Notes: generated by a model not told the origin, from the sequence alone. A DNA stretch of 64,000 nt from an uncultured bacterium (GCA_905216025.1 CAJMSE010000003.1:110333-174332); one strand, 5' to 3'. Numbered from the stretch's first letter, positions 35,900 through 45,615 are shown. Numbers and translations: made by a program.

Positions 35900-37261
35900 T
35901 TACATCTTGGGCATGCCGGGCATTCCCTTCATCTTGCGCATGGCGTTGGCCATCTGCATCATCTTGCTGCTCGACGTGCCAGTGACCATCTTCATCATCT
36001 TACGCGTCTGGTCAAACTGCTTCAGCAGACGGTTCACCTCCTGAATGTTCGTGCCTGAGCCCTTCGCGATGCGCATGCGGCGGCTCTGGTTGATGATGTC
36101 GGGGTTGGAACGCTCCTTCGGAGTCATGCTGTTGATGATGGCCTCAATGCCTTTGAAGGCGTTGTCGTCGATGTCGACATCCTTTATCGCCTTGCCCACA
36201 CCGGGAATCATGGCAGCCAGGTCCTTGATGTTTCCCATCTTCTTGATCTGCTGTATCTGCCCCATGAAGTCGTTGAAGTCAAACTGGTTCTTGCGGATTT
36301 TCTTCTCAAGTTCCTTTGCCTGCTTCTCGTCAAACTGCTCCTGGGCACGCTCCACAAGGCTGACAATATCACCCATGCCGAGTATACGGTCGGCCATACG
36401 GTCGGGATGGAACACGTCGAGAGCCTCCATCTTCTCGCCCGTACCGACAAACTTGATAGGCTTCGTCACCACCGTGCGTATCGACAGGGCCGCACCGCCG
36501 CGGGTATCACCGTCGAGCTTGGTAAGCACCACGCCGTCAAAGTCGAGCCTGTCGTTGAACTCCTTAGCCGTGTTCACGGCATCCTGACCGGTCATCGAGT
36601 CGACAACGAAGAGCGTCTCGTCGGGGTTCACCGCGTTCTTGAGGGTCTCTATCTCGTTCATCATCTCCTCGTCGACAGCCAACCGGCCGGCGGTATCGAT
36701 GATTACCACGTCATGCCCCTTGGCCTTTGCCTCGCGGATGGCGTTCGACGCGATGCTGACAACGTCCTTGCTGTCGGGCTCCGAGTATACCGGGACGCCT
36801 ACGGTCTCTCCCACAACCTTAAGCTGTTCGATGGCGGCCGGACGGTAGACGTCGCACGCAACGAGCATCGGCTTCTTGCGGTTCTTTGTCTTCAGCATGT
36901 TTGCGAGCTTGCCGCTGAAGGTCGTCTTACCGGAGCCTTGCAGACCGGACATCAGGATTATGGCCGGCTTTCCTTCCAGTTTCAGGTCCACAGCCTGCCC
37001 GCCCATCAGTTCGGCGAGTTCGTCGTGCACGATCTTGACCATCAGCTGACCCGGCTTTACGGCTGTGAGCACGTTCATTCCGAGCGCTTTCTTCTTCACC
37101 GTATCCGTAAAAGTCTTTGCCACCTTGTAGTTTACGTCGGCATCGAGCAGTGCCCGGCGCACGTCCTTCAGTGTCTCGGCTACGTTTATCTCCGTGATTT
37201 TGCCCTCGCCCTTGAGTATTTTGAACGAGCGGTCCAATCTGTCGCTTAAGTTCTCAAACAT
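35900..37261 (-). CDS. ffh: Signal recognition particle protein Ffh (SRP54)
   Basis: 453 residues. N domain, then a GTPase domain with P-loop GLQGSGKTT (K112), DTAGRLAVDEEM and TKLDGDTRGGAALSI, and a methionine-rich M domain (LLKQFDQTRKMMKMV, MRKMKGMPGMPKM at the end) that binds SRP RNA and signal sequences. Targets nascent membrane and exported proteins to FtsY. It heads the ffh-folD-TPR-ferredoxin oxidoreductase-S41 series on this strand. Confidence 0.97.
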   Translation of the reverse strand: MFENLSDRLDRSFKILKGEGKITEINVAETLKDVRRALLDADVNYKVAKTFTDTVKKKALGMNVLTAVKPGQLMVKIVHDELAELMGGQAVDLKLEGKPAIILMSGLQGSGKTTFSGKLANMLKTKNRKKPMLVACDVYRPAAIEQLKVVGETVGVPVYSEPDSKDVVSIASNAIREAKAKGHDVVIIDTAGRLAVDEEMMNEIETLKNAVNPDETLFVVDSMTGQDAVNTAKEFNDRLDFDGVVLTKLDGDTRGGAALSIRTVVTKPIKFVGTGEKMEALDVFHPDRMADRILGMGDIVSLVERAQEQFDEKQAKELEKKIRKNQFDFNDFMGQIQQIKKMGNIKDLAAMIPGVGKAIKDVDIDDNAFKGIEAIINSMTPKERSNPDIINQSRRMRIAKGSGTNIQEVNRLLKQFDQTRKMMKMVTGTSSSKMMQMANAMRKMKGMPGMPKM

Positions 37262-37293
37262 TCTTATTATCTGTCTAATTATTACTTCTCATG

Positions 37294-37301
37294 CAAAAGT
37301 A
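37294..37301 (-). promoter_or_regulatory. Promoter -7 box of ffh
   Basis: Minus strand reads TACTTTTG, 33 bp upstream of the ffh start. Confidence 0.6.
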
Positions 37302-37617
37302 CGCCATATTATCAGAAAAAACGAATAACTTATCTGTGTTTTAAACTATTTTAAAACGTATGCAGTCCAAATTGCGCACATCACTTTCGGGTGTGCAATA
37401 AAAAGCTGAAAGCATGCGGGAAGCTGCATACGGGGAGGCCGCATGCCCGGTACTTACCGGTTGATAATGTCCTTTCTGTATAATCAAGCTTGGGGAAAGA
37501 GAGGCTCGTAGCAGTGTTACCCGCAACGCGTTACACTATTACCCGCCACACGTCGCATCGCGACATGAAACGCGTCACATCGTTACGCAAGCCGCGTAAC
37601 AAATCAAAGCGCCGGCA
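37302..37617. other. Intergenic region between ffh promoter and toxin gene
   Basis: No gene is visible. It holds an inverted repeat GCATGCGG (37412-37419) / CCGCATGC (37439-37446) with nearby partial direct copies, and a 22-bp periodic repeat at 37516-37603. Confidence 0.6.
37516..37603. repeat. Four 22-bp units upstream of the ffh promoter
   Basis: Units start at 37516, 37538, 37560 and 37582, sharing the core CGCGT(T/C)ACA and mostly starting GTTAC; first unit GTTACCCGCAACG then CGTTACACT. Their sequence differs from the 167-bp element, but the period is the same. Confidence 0.6.
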
Positions 37618-37893
37618 TCAATGGTCGTCGTAATGGCCGTATGCGGCAAGGACAAGGACAATAATCTCGTCGTCGTGCACCTCATAGACAAGGCGGTGCT
37701 TCTTCGTTATGCTGCGCGACCATTGTCCGGCACGGTCGCCGGTAAGCCGGTGGGGATGGCCAGTGCCGGAAGTGGGACTTACTTTCAGTTCTTCAATGAA
37801 CTTATTAAGTTTCTTATAAGCAGATGGTTCATCCCGTTTCAGGCGCATCGCATCTTCGGTGGCCGCCGAAGTGAATATTACTTTATACTCCAT
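37618..37893 (-). CDS. YoeB/Txe-family toxin (mRNA interferase)
   Basis: 91 residues of the RelE superfamily, YoeB type: SGTGHPHRLTGDRAGQWSRSI, then KKHRLVYEV and the C-terminal AYGHYDDH with the conserved His-Tyr. Such toxins cleave mRNA on the ribosome. The antitoxin gene lies 20 bp upstream, the usual antitoxin-first order. Confidence 0.9.
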   Translation of the reverse strand: MEYKVIFTSAATEDAMRLKRDEPSAYKKLNKFIEELKVSPTSGTGHPHRLTGDRAGQWSRSITKKHRLVYEVHDDEIIVLVLAAYGHYDDH

Positions 37894-37913
37894 TACTCAA
37901 TCCTTATAAACCA

Positions 37914-38162
37914 TCACCCTATCCTTTCAAGAAACTGGTCCAGCGTTTCGCCTGGCAGCATCTCGTGCACCTTCCCCTCGCGAGCCTGCTGCAGCGAGCG
38001 GTCTATCTTGGCGAAGAACTCCTCTTTGGTCATCAGCGTGTCGTCTTCCTTCTGCGCTGCCAGCTTCTTCAGATACCTGGCGGCGCGCTTCATCAGGCTT
38101 TCGTCTTCGGCTATCACTCCCAGGCTGCGGTAAATCTCGGCATTCAGTTGCATCGTTGTCAT
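37914..38162 (-). CDS. Antitoxin of the YoeB-type pair
   Basis: 82 residues (79 if started at the second Met, 38153). An N-terminal MQLNAEIYRSLGVIAEDESLMKRAARYLKKL region gives a DNA-binding/dimer fold, and the acidic and amphipathic C-terminus (KVHEMLPGETLDQFLERIG) would wrap the toxin. It is not clearly of the YefM sequence type. The role is inferred from position directly before the toxin. A TATATTTG promoter box lies 33 bp upstream. Confidence 0.8.
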   Translation of the reverse strand: MTTMQLNAEIYRSLGVIAEDESLMKRAARYLKKLAAQKEDDTLMTKEEFFAKIDRSLQQAREGKVHEMLPGETLDQFLERIG

Positions 38163-38194
38163 GTTGTCACCTCCATTTATTATTGTTTCCGCTG

Positions 38195-38202
38195 CAAATA
38201 TA
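38195..38202 (-). promoter_or_regulatory. Promoter -7 box of the toxin-antitoxin operon
   Basis: Minus strand reads TATATTTG just upstream of the antitoxin start. Confidence 0.6.
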
Positions 38203-38370
38203 GCTATTTATTTCAATATTTCATAGCGCCGGACATGTTTTTTATCGCTGTCCGAAACAAGCGAACGGCTCACACCGGACAAGCCGCCGGCCGGCAAGCG
38301 CACAGCAGCTGTTTTTCCACGGCATGTATTAAAAATACGTATAAAGATACGAAAATTCAGTAAAAAAGGT

Positions 38371-38378
38371 TACCTTTG
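38371..38378 (+). promoter_or_regulatory. Promoter -7 box of the M24 aminopeptidase gene
   Basis: TACCTTTG, 39 bp before the ATG. Confidence 0.65.
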
Positions 38379-38417
38379 CAACGTATTATTGAATAAAAAG
38401 CACTTTTTGACAGGATT

Positions 38418-39821
38418 ATGTTCAATAAAGAAACTTACATACAGCGCCGCGCCGAACTGAAAAAGCTCGTCGGAAGCGGCATCATCGTATTGTTCGGGAA
38501 CAATGATTCGCCGGCCAATTATCCGGCAAACGCTTATCATCCGTTCCGGCAGGACTCCTCTTTCATCTATTATTTCGGGGCGCATCGCGACGGACTCGCC
38601 GGAGTAATCGACGTAGACAACGACCGTGAGATGCTCATCGGCAACGATATCGACATCGAAGACATCGTCTGGTTCGGCTCGGTGGACAGCGTTAGCGACA
38701 TGGCGGCGCAGGCCGACGTGAGCTGCACGGCACCCGTAAGCGAGCTGAAAGCCATCTGCGACAAGGCCGCCGCGGGCGGCAGGACGGTGCACTTCCTGCC
38801 TCCTTACAGGCACGACACCATGATTCAGATAATGGACCTGCTCGGAATACACCCGTCGCAGCAGCGCGCCAAGGCATCGCTCACGCTGATAAAGGCCGTA
38901 GTGAAGATGCGCTCGACGAAGGAGCCGCAGGAAATCGAGGCCATAGAGCGGGCATGCGACGTGGGCTACAGGATGCACACCACGGCCATGAGGCTCACCC
39001 GTCCGGGAGTGACGGAGCGCTTCGTGGGCGGACAGGTGGACGGCATCGCCGGCTCGCTGTCGTCGAAGGTGAGCTTCGCTACCATATTCACGCAGCACGG
39101 CGAGATAATGCACGGATGCCCGTCGGGAGCCGTGCTCGAGGCCGGCAGGCTGGCACTCTGCGACGCCGGATGCGAGCTCGACGACTACTGCTCGGACAAC
39201 ACGCGCACATATCCAGTCTCGGGCAAGTTCACCCAGCGCCAGCTCGACATCTACAGCATCGTCGAGGCATGCCACGACTACACCCTCGAGGTGGCCAAGC
39301 CCGGCGTCCGGTGGTATGACGTGCACATGAACGTGTGCCGCCTGATGACCGACAGGCTGAAAGACATAGGCCTGATGCGCGGCAACACCGAAGATGCCGT
39401 GCGCGCCGGAGCGCACGCGATGTTCCTGCCGCACGGCCTCGGACACATGATGGGCATGGACGTGCACGACATGGAGGGCCTCGGACAGCAGTTTGTGGGA
39501 TTCGACGACGAGACACAGCCGTCCGAGCAGTTCGGCACCAACTGCCTGCGCATGGGCCGCCGGCTCGAGGAGAACTTCGTCATGACGGACGAACCGGGAA
39601 TATACTTCATACCGGCGCTCATCGACGAGTGGCGCGCCAAGGGGCACTGCAAGGAGTGGATAAACTACGACCTGCTGGAGACATACAAGGACTTCGGCGG
39701 CATACGCATCGAAGACGACATACTGATAACGGCAGACGGATGCCGCTTCCTCGGCAGGGAGCGCATCCCCTATCACCCCGCAGACGTGGAAGAATTCATG
39801 AAAGATAATCAAGACAAATAA
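38418..39821 (+). CDS. Xaa-Pro aminopeptidase (M24B)
   Basis: 467 residues, cytoplasmic. N-terminal AMP_N domain (QRRAELKKLVGSGIIVLFGNND ... DSSFIYYFG) and a C-terminal pita-bread metallopeptidase fold. All five metal ligands are visible: D249 (CDAGCEL), D260 (SDNTRT), H339 (HGLGH), E392 (TDEPGIY), E432 (IRIEDD). It removes N-terminal residues preceding proline. The C1 peptidase gene follows after 17 bp. Confidence 0.94.
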   Translation: MFNKETYIQRRAELKKLVGSGIIVLFGNNDSPANYPANAYHPFRQDSSFIYYFGAHRDGLAGVIDVDNDREMLIGNDIDIEDIVWFGSVDSVSDMAAQADVSCTAPVSELKAICDKAAAGGRTVHFLPPYRHDTMIQIMDLLGIHPSQQRAKASLTLIKAVVKMRSTKEPQEIEAIERACDVGYRMHTTAMRLTRPGVTERFVGGQVDGIAGSLSSKVSFATIFTQHGEIMHGCPSGAVLEAGRLALCDAGCELDDYCSDNTRTYPVSGKFTQRQLDIYSIVEACHDYTLEVAKPGVRWYDVHMNVCRLMTDRLKDIGLMRGNTEDAVRAGAHAMFLPHGLGHMMGMDVHDMEGLGQQFVGFDDETQPSEQFGTNCLRMGRRLEENFVMTDEPGIYFIPALIDEWRAKGHCKEWINYDLLETYKDFGGIRIEDDILITADGCRFLGRERIPYHPADVEEFMKDNQDK

Positions 39822-39838
39822 TAAAGAACCTTTTAGAA

Positions 39839-41041
39839 ATGAAGAAGATCTTAGCTTTAGCGCTTGCCGCAATGGCCGTAACGGCCGCAGGCGCACAGGA
39901 GAAGAAGGACTCGGTGAACAAGAACAAACCCGTTTTCACCACCGTCAAGGAGAACAAGATTACCAGTATCAAGGACCAGAACCGCAGCGGCACATGCTGG
40001 GCATACTCCACGCTGTCGTATTTTGAAAGCGAGATACTGAAGAAGACCGGCAAGACATACGACCTCTGCGAGTCTTTCGTGGCCAACAAGAACTACATGG
40101 ACCGCGCAAAACAGGTGGTGCGGCTGCACGGCGACTGCCAGTTCTCGCAGGGAGGCTCGGCCTACGACGTACTCTACGTGCTCCAGCACTACGGCATCTG
40201 CCCCGAGGACGCCATGCCGTTCCCCGGCAGTCTCTACGGCGACTCGCTCCACAACTTCAACGAGTTCTTCGGCGTGATGGAGCCTTACGTGGCCGCCATC
40301 TCGAAGAGCAAGGAGAAGAAGATAAGCAGCCAGTGGCAGGTTGGCCTGCAGGGCATCCTCGACGCCTACCTCGGCGCATGCCCGGAGAAGTTCAAGTATG
40401 AGGGCAAGGAGTACACCCCGAAGTCGTTTGCCGCAAGCCTCGGCCTCAACTTCGACGACTACGTGACCATCACGAGCTATACGCACCACCCGTTCTACAC
40501 GGCATTCCCCGTGGAGGTGCAGGACAACTGGCGCAACCCGCTGTCGTGGAACGTGCCCATGGAAGACATGCAGCGCATCATCGACAACGCCGTCGATAAC
40601 GGATACACCATCGCATGGGGCGGCGACGTGTCTGAAGACGGATTCACCCGCAAGGGAACCGCCTACGCATACGACATGAAGCAGGTGCAGAGCCTCACGG
40701 GAAGCGACGCCGCACGCTGGCTCCGCCTCGGCACGGCAAAGCGCACCGAACTGTTCGACTCATTAGGATGCACCGCTCCCGAGATCGTGCCCACGCAGGA
40801 GATGCGCCAGCAGCGCTTCGACAACTGGGAACTTACCGACGACCACGGCATGCTCATCTACGGCGTTGCCAAAGACCAGAACGGCAAGGAATACTACATG
40901 GTGAAGAACTCATGGGGCGAATGGGGCGACTACAAGGGCATCTGGTATATGACAAAGACCTTCATCATCGCCAACACCATGGACTTCATGGTCAACAAGA
41001 ACGCTATCCCGAAGGATATCCGCAAGAAGCTCGGTATCTGA
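39839..41041 (+). CDS. Secreted C1 cysteine peptidase (bleomycin hydrolase/PepC-like)
   Basis: 400 residues with signal peptide (MKKILALALAAMAVTAAGAQ). The papain-like triad is present: C53 in RSGTCWAYST, H336 in DDHGMLIYG and N357 in VKNSWGEWGD. The layout (QNRSGTCW near the N-terminus, long helical insert) is that of the C1B aminopeptidase C group, here exported. Pairs with the M24 peptidase gene 17 bp upstream, suggesting a peptide-degrading unit. A second, longer C1B gene lies at 58550-59953. Confidence 0.9.
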   Translation: MKKILALALAAMAVTAAGAQEKKDSVNKNKPVFTTVKENKITSIKDQNRSGTCWAYSTLSYFESEILKKTGKTYDLCESFVANKNYMDRAKQVVRLHGDCQFSQGGSAYDVLYVLQHYGICPEDAMPFPGSLYGDSLHNFNEFFGVMEPYVAAISKSKEKKISSQWQVGLQGILDAYLGACPEKFKYEGKEYTPKSFAASLGLNFDDYVTITSYTHHPFYTAFPVEVQDNWRNPLSWNVPMEDMQRIIDNAVDNGYTIAWGGDVSEDGFTRKGTAYAYDMKQVQSLTGSDAARWLRLGTAKRTELFDSLGCTAPEIVPTQEMRQQRFDNWELTDDHGMLIYGVAKDQNGKEYYMVKNSWGEWGDYKGIWYMTKTFIIANTMDFMVNKNAIPKDIRKKLGI

Positions 41042-41077
41042 TAGTACATGTATTACAAAGGTATAATAAATATTGCA

Positions 41078-41263
41078 ATGGCAAAAGACGAAGTCTCAAG
41101 ACACAGACATAAACCGTCCAAGAACGACGCAAGCGCCTTCAAAAGGCGCAGCCTGAGAGCCATCGAACGGAGGAAGAAGATGCAAAAACTGACATTCGCT
41201 TTCCTGGTGATAATGGCTATCCTCATGGCTACGGCCGTCATTTTCGCATACACAATCGGGTAA
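41078..41263 (+). CDS. Small basic single-pass membrane protein
   Basis: 61 residues from the ATG at 41078. A strongly basic N-terminal half (KRRSLRAIERRKK) is followed by one transmembrane helix (TFAFLVIMAILMATAVIFAY) and a two-residue tail. I do not recognise the family. It stands 36 bp after the C1 peptidase gene and before a strong terminator, so it is probably the last gene of that operon. Confidence 0.6.
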   Translation: MAKDEVSRHRHKPSKNDASAFKRRSLRAIERRKKMQKLTFAFLVIMAILMATAVIFAYTIG

Positions 41264-41292
41264 GAACATACAAACGGGATTCCCGCACAGAC

Positions 41293-41333
41293 GACGGGAC
41301 TGCACCTGCAACGGTGCAGTCCCGTCTTTTTTT
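41293..41333 (+). terminator. Rho-independent terminator of the M24-C1 peptidase operon
   Basis: GACGGGACTGCACC pairs perfectly with GGTGCAGTCCCGTC across 6 nt, followed by T7. Confidence 0.95.
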
Positions 41334-41406
41334 ATCCGCCGGAAAGGGCTGCCCGTTAAAGCATTATATGGCACAAGGTGTGCATGAAGACAGCTACACG
41401 ATTCAC

Positions 41407-41573
41407 GACAGGCGGCAAAAACACTTTTGCCAGCTCTCAAAGACACTTTTGACAGCTGGCACAAACGCATTTGAAAGCCGGCAGGCAGCCATGACGGGCA
41501 ACCCGCCGCACCGTCAAAGCCAACCCATTACACCTTCAAAACGGCCTCGTCACACCATCAAAGCGGCCTCGCC
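41407..41573 (+). repeat. 167-bp element built of 22-bp units, copy 2
   Basis: A units at 41407, 41429, 41451; linker 41473-41494; 13-bp CGGGCAACCCGCC at 41495-41507; B units at 41508, 41530, 41552 (core ACACCATCAAAGCGGCCTCG). Same order and length as the copies at 18133 and 61548. Confidence 0.8.
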
Positions 41574-41700
41574 TTACCATAGGAATCAATCCGCGGCAAC
41601 AGAACGGCCATCACCGCCACCGGACACAGGCCGGCGGCAGCGACTTACTTAAAAAGACAAAAACTAACGGGCAATATTTCCTGTTCTTATTTTTTATTTG

Positions 41701-41708
41701 TAACTTTA
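41701..41708 (+). promoter_or_regulatory. Possible promoter box of recJ
   Basis: TAACTTTA differs from TAnnTTTG at the last base; 71 bp before the recJ ATG. Confidence 0.35.
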
Positions 41709-41779
41709 CACCCATATACCGGCGGCACGCACACGCGAAAGGAGCTGCACAGGCAAGATAAAATAAAAAAACAACATAA

Positions 41780-43501
41780 ATGCAATTTAAATGGAATTAC
41801 GAACCACCAACACCGGAGACCCAGAAGGCGGCTAAGGAGCTGGGCGAAAAAATCGGCATGAGCCCCGTGCTCGCCAACCTGCTCATCAGGCGCGGCATCA
41901 GGACGGAGTCGGCGGCAAAGAGATTTTTCCGGCCGATGCTCAACGAACTGATAGACCCGTTCCTTATGAACGACATGGACGTGGCCGTGGACAGGCTGAA
42001 CGATGCCATGGGGCGCAAGGAGCGCATCATGGTCTACGGCGACTACGACGTGGACGGATGCACGGCGGTGGCTCTGGTGTATAAGTTTCTGCAGCAGTTC
42101 TATTCCAATATAGAGTATTACATCCCCGACAGGTACGACGAGGGATACGGCGTGAGCCGCAAGGGAATAGACTATGCCAAGGAGACTGGTGTGAAACTGA
42201 TTATCGTGCTCGACTGCGGCATCAAGGCAGTCGACGAGATTGCCTATGCCAAGAGCGTGGGCATAGACTTCATCATCTGCGACCATCACGTGCCAGACGA
42301 GGAGATGCCGCCGGCCGCGGCAATACTGAACCCGAAGCGCACCGACTCCACCTACCCCTTCCACCACCTCTCGGGGTGCGGCGTGGGCTTCAAGTTCATG
42401 CAAGCCTTCGCCAAGAACAACGGCATACCGTTCTCGCGGCTCATACCGCTGCTCGACCTGTGCGCGGTGAGCATCGCGTCGGACATCGTCCCCGTCACCG
42501 GAGAGAACCGCACGCTGGCCTTCCACGGACTGAAGCAGCTGAACCAGAACCCGTCTACCGGCCTGAAGGCCATCATCGATATATGCGGCCTCACGGGACG
42601 CGAACTGACCATGAGCGACATCGTCTTCAAGATTGGACCGCGCATAAACGCGTCAGGCCGCATGCAGAACGGAAAGGAAACGGTGGAGCTGCTCGTCGAG
42701 AAAGACTTTATGAAGGCGCTCGTCGAGGCAGGGATGATAAACGAATACAACGAGCAGCGCAAGGACATTGACAAGCAGATGACCGAAGAGGCAAACTCCA
42801 TCGTGGAGAAGCTCGAAAGCCAGAAGCACCTCTCGTCCATCGTGCTCTACGACGAGAACTGGAAGAAGGGTGTCATCGGCATCGTGGCATCGCGCCTCAC
42901 CGAGATTTACTTCCGCCCCACCGTGGTGCTCACCATGAGCGACGGCATGGCCACAGGGTCGGCACGCAGCGTGGCGGGATTCGACATCTACGACGCCATC
43001 AAGAGCTGCCGCGACCTGCTCGAAAACTTCGGCGGCCACACCTATGCCGCCGGCCTGTCGCTGAAATCGGAGAACATACCCGAGTTCAGGCGCCGCTTCC
43101 AAAAGTATGTGGGCGAGCATATCCTGCCAGAGCAGACGCAGCCCATACTCGACGTGGAGGAAATCGTCGACTTCAAGGACATCACCAAGAAGATGCACGC
43201 AGACCTGAAGAAGTTTGCGCCGCACGGACCGTGCAACCCCAAGCCGCTCTTCTGCACGCGCAACGTCTACGACTACGGCACGAGCAAGGTCGTAGGCAGG
43301 CATCAGGAGCACATCAAGCTGGAACTCGTGGACAGCAAGTCGAGCAACGTGATGAACGGCATCGCCTTCGGACAGAGCGCATCGGCAAGATATATCAAGA
43401 GCAAGCGCTCGTTCGACATCGTATACACGATTGAGGAGAACGCCTACAAACGGGGCGAGGCGCAGCTGCAGATTGAAGACATCAAGCCGTCGGAGGAATA
43501 G
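41780..43501 (+). CDS. recJ: Single-stranded-DNA exonuclease RecJ
   Basis: 573 residues. DHH phosphoesterase domain with DYDVDG (88-93) and DHH (168-170, DHHVPDEE), a DHHA1 domain with VASRLTEIYFRPTVVL and the GGHTYAAGLSL motif, and a C-terminal OB domain. Degrades single-stranded DNA 5' to 3' in recombination and repair. recQ follows after 18 bp; RecQ helicase supplies RecJ with single strands, so the pairing makes functional sense. Confidence 0.96.
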   Translation: MQFKWNYEPPTPETQKAAKELGEKIGMSPVLANLLIRRGIRTESAAKRFFRPMLNELIDPFLMNDMDVAVDRLNDAMGRKERIMVYGDYDVDGCTAVALVYKFLQQFYSNIEYYIPDRYDEGYGVSRKGIDYAKETGVKLIIVLDCGIKAVDEIAYAKSVGIDFIICDHHVPDEEMPPAAAILNPKRTDSTYPFHHLSGCGVGFKFMQAFAKNNGIPFSRLIPLLDLCAVSIASDIVPVTGENRTLAFHGLKQLNQNPSTGLKAIIDICGLTGRELTMSDIVFKIGPRINASGRMQNGKETVELLVEKDFMKALVEAGMINEYNEQRKDIDKQMTEEANSIVEKLESQKHLSSIVLYDENWKKGVIGIVASRLTEIYFRPTVVLTMSDGMATGSARSVAGFDIYDAIKSCRDLLENFGGHTYAAGLSLKSENIPEFRRRFQKYVGEHILPEQTQPILDVEEIVDFKDITKKMHADLKKFAPHGPCNPKPLFCTRNVYDYGTSKVVGRHQEHIKLELVDSKSSNVMNGIAFGQSASARYIKSKRSFDIVYTIEENAYKRGEAQLQIEDIKPSEE

Positions 43502-43519
43502 GCGGCACATACTGAAGAC

Positions 43520-45439
43520 ATGCAGACGGCAGACCGGACGGCTATGGACAGATACAGCGAGATACTGCACCGCTACTGGGGCTACACCGACTTCAGAGGC
43601 ATACAGCGCGACATCATCGAGAGCATCGGCAGCGGCAAGGACACGCTGGGACTGATGCCCACGGGCGGCGGCAAGTCGCTGACATTCCAGGTGCCGGCAC
43701 TCGCCGCCGAAGGAGTGTGCATCGTGGTGACACCGCTCATCGCCCTGATGAAAGACCAGGTGATGAACCTCCGCAGGCGGGGCATCCGCGCAGCGGCCAT
43801 ATACTCTGGCCTGTCACACGGCGAGATACTGACGATACTCGAAAACTGCGTCTTCGGTGCCGTGCGCATCCTGTATGTATCGCCCGAGCGGCTGGCGTCG
43901 CAGCTGTTCAGGACCAAGCTGGGCCACATGCGCGTCAGCTTCATCACCGTAGACGAGGCACACTGCATCAGCCAGTGGGGCTACGACTTCCGCCCGTCAT
44001 ACCTCAGCATATCCGACATACGCAGCCTGCACCCCGAAGCACCGGTGCTGGCCCTCACGGCCACGGCCACGCCCGAAGTGGCCGACGACATCCAGGAACG
44101 CCTCGGATTCAAGGAGAAGCGGGTGTTCAGGATGAGCTTCGAGCGGAAAAACCTCGCCTACATCGTCCGCCGGGCGGCCGACAAGCAGGAGGAACTCATC
44201 CACATCCTGCAAAGCGTCAATGGCAGCGCCGTAGTATACGTGCGCAGCAGAAAGAGGGCCAGGGAGACGGCAGAGATGCTCGAAGCCTGCGGACTGACGG
44301 CCACTTTCTACCACGCCGGGCTGGAAAACGCCGTGAAAGACAGCCGGCAGAAAGACTGGCAGGACGACAAGGTGAGGATAATGGTGGCGACAAACGCCTT
44401 CGGAATGGGCATAGACAAGCCAGACGTGAGGGTCGTGGCGCACATCGACTGCCCCGACAGTATAGAGGCTTACTTCCAGGAGGCGGGCCGGGCGGGCCGC
44501 GACGGGCAGAAGGCTTACGCCGTGCTGCTCTATAACGACAGCGACAAGACCAAGCTGGCAAGGCGCACGGCGGAGAACTTCCCTGAGAAAGACTATATAA
44601 AAGAGGTGTACGAGCACCTCGCCTACTTCTATCAGATAGCCACGGGCGACGGCTTCGGGGTGTCGTTCGAGTTCAACATTGACAAGTTCTGCCACAACTT
44701 CAGGCACTTCCCCATACAGGCCGACGCGGCACTGAGGATTCTCGACCGCGCCGGATACATCGAATATACCGAGGAGCAGGACAACAGTTCGCGGCTGATG
44801 TTCACCGTATCGCGCAACGACCTCTACCGCCTGAGCAACAACTCGGAGACGGAAGACAAGGTCATCGTCACCCTGCTGCGCTGCTACGGCGGCCTGTTCA
44901 GCGACTACTGCTTCATCGACGAGAGCCTCATCGCCCAGCAGACGGGCATGACCCAGGCCGAAGTCTACCTCACGCTGAAACAGCTCAGCCACAAGCACAT
45001 ACTCAACTTCATACCCCGCAAGCGCACGCCGTACATCAGATACGCGCAGCGGCGTGTAGACACGGAGCACATGACAATACCGAAAGAGATATACGAAGAC
45101 CGCAAGCAGCAGTTTGTCAAGCGCATAGAAGCCATGACGGCATACGCCACGGCCGGAGAGACATGCCGCAGCAGGATGCTCCTGGCCTACTTCGGAGAAG
45201 ATGCCGGACACGACTGCGGGCAATGCGACGTGTGTCTTCAGAACGGTGGCAGCACCTTCAAGAAGTCTGTCGCTGCCGCCGCGGAAGAGATTGTCAGGCT
45301 GCTCGGCGACGGCAAGAGCCACCACGTGACCGAGCTGCACACAATAAAGATGCCTTACAGCTATGTAGACAAGGCACTCAGAGACCTCATCAGCGAGGAA
45401 AGGATATACCAGGTTGACGGCATGGTATCAATATGCTGA
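43520..45439 (+). CDS. recQ: ATP-dependent DNA helicase RecQ
   Basis: 639 residues (631 if started at the second Met). Superfamily 2 helicase with Walker A PTGGGKS (47-53), DEAH box (145-148, VDEAHCISQWGYDFRP), motif VI QEAGRAGRDG, then a zinc-binding/winged-helix RQC region (CRSRMLLAYFGEDAGHDCGQCDVC with four Cys). A C-terminal HRDC domain is not evident. Unwinds DNA 3' to 5' in recombination; co-transcribed with recJ. Confidence 0.96.
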   Translation: MQTADRTAMDRYSEILHRYWGYTDFRGIQRDIIESIGSGKDTLGLMPTGGGKSLTFQVPALAAEGVCIVVTPLIALMKDQVMNLRRRGIRAAAIYSGLSHGEILTILENCVFGAVRILYVSPERLASQLFRTKLGHMRVSFITVDEAHCISQWGYDFRPSYLSISDIRSLHPEAPVLALTATATPEVADDIQERLGFKEKRVFRMSFERKNLAYIVRRAADKQEELIHILQSVNGSAVVYVRSRKRARETAEMLEACGLTATFYHAGLENAVKDSRQKDWQDDKVRIMVATNAFGMGIDKPDVRVVAHIDCPDSIEAYFQEAGRAGRDGQKAYAVLLYNDSDKTKLARRTAENFPEKDYIKEVYEHLAYFYQIATGDGFGVSFEFNIDKFCHNFRHFPIQADAALRILDRAGYIEYTEEQDNSSRLMFTVSRNDLYRLSNNSETEDKVIVTLLRCYGGLFSDYCFIDESLIAQQTGMTQAEVYLTLKQLSHKHILNFIPRKRTPYIRYAQRRVDTEHMTIPKEIYEDRKQQFVKRIEAMTAYATAGETCRSRMLLAYFGEDAGHDCGQCDVCLQNGGSTFKKSVAAAAEEIVRLLGDGKSHHVTELHTIKMPYSYVDKALRDLISEERIYQVDGMVSIC

Positions 45440-45548
45440 ACGCCGCCGCTTAGCAAACAGATGACAAAAAATCATAAGCGGCAGACAATTTAAAAACATT
45501 TTTGTGCTATTTAACAGCGCCATGTCCGTGCCGCAAGGCGGATATGGC

Positions 45549-45556
45549 TAACTTTG
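45549..45556 (+). promoter_or_regulatory. Promoter -7 box of the superoxide dismutase gene
   Basis: TAACTTTG, 59 bp before the ATG at 45616. Confidence 0.6.
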
Positions 45557-45615
45557 CGGCATGAGACCGATGTCTCACCAGCTTACTATTGTATAACTTA
45601 TTAAAATTATTCATT

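Larger units (their letters stand above)
41264..41779. other. Intergenic region upstream of recJ
   Basis: Contains the terminator at 41293-41333, the second copy of the 167-bp element (41407-41573) and a recJ promoter-like box. No gene seen. Confidence 0.7.
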
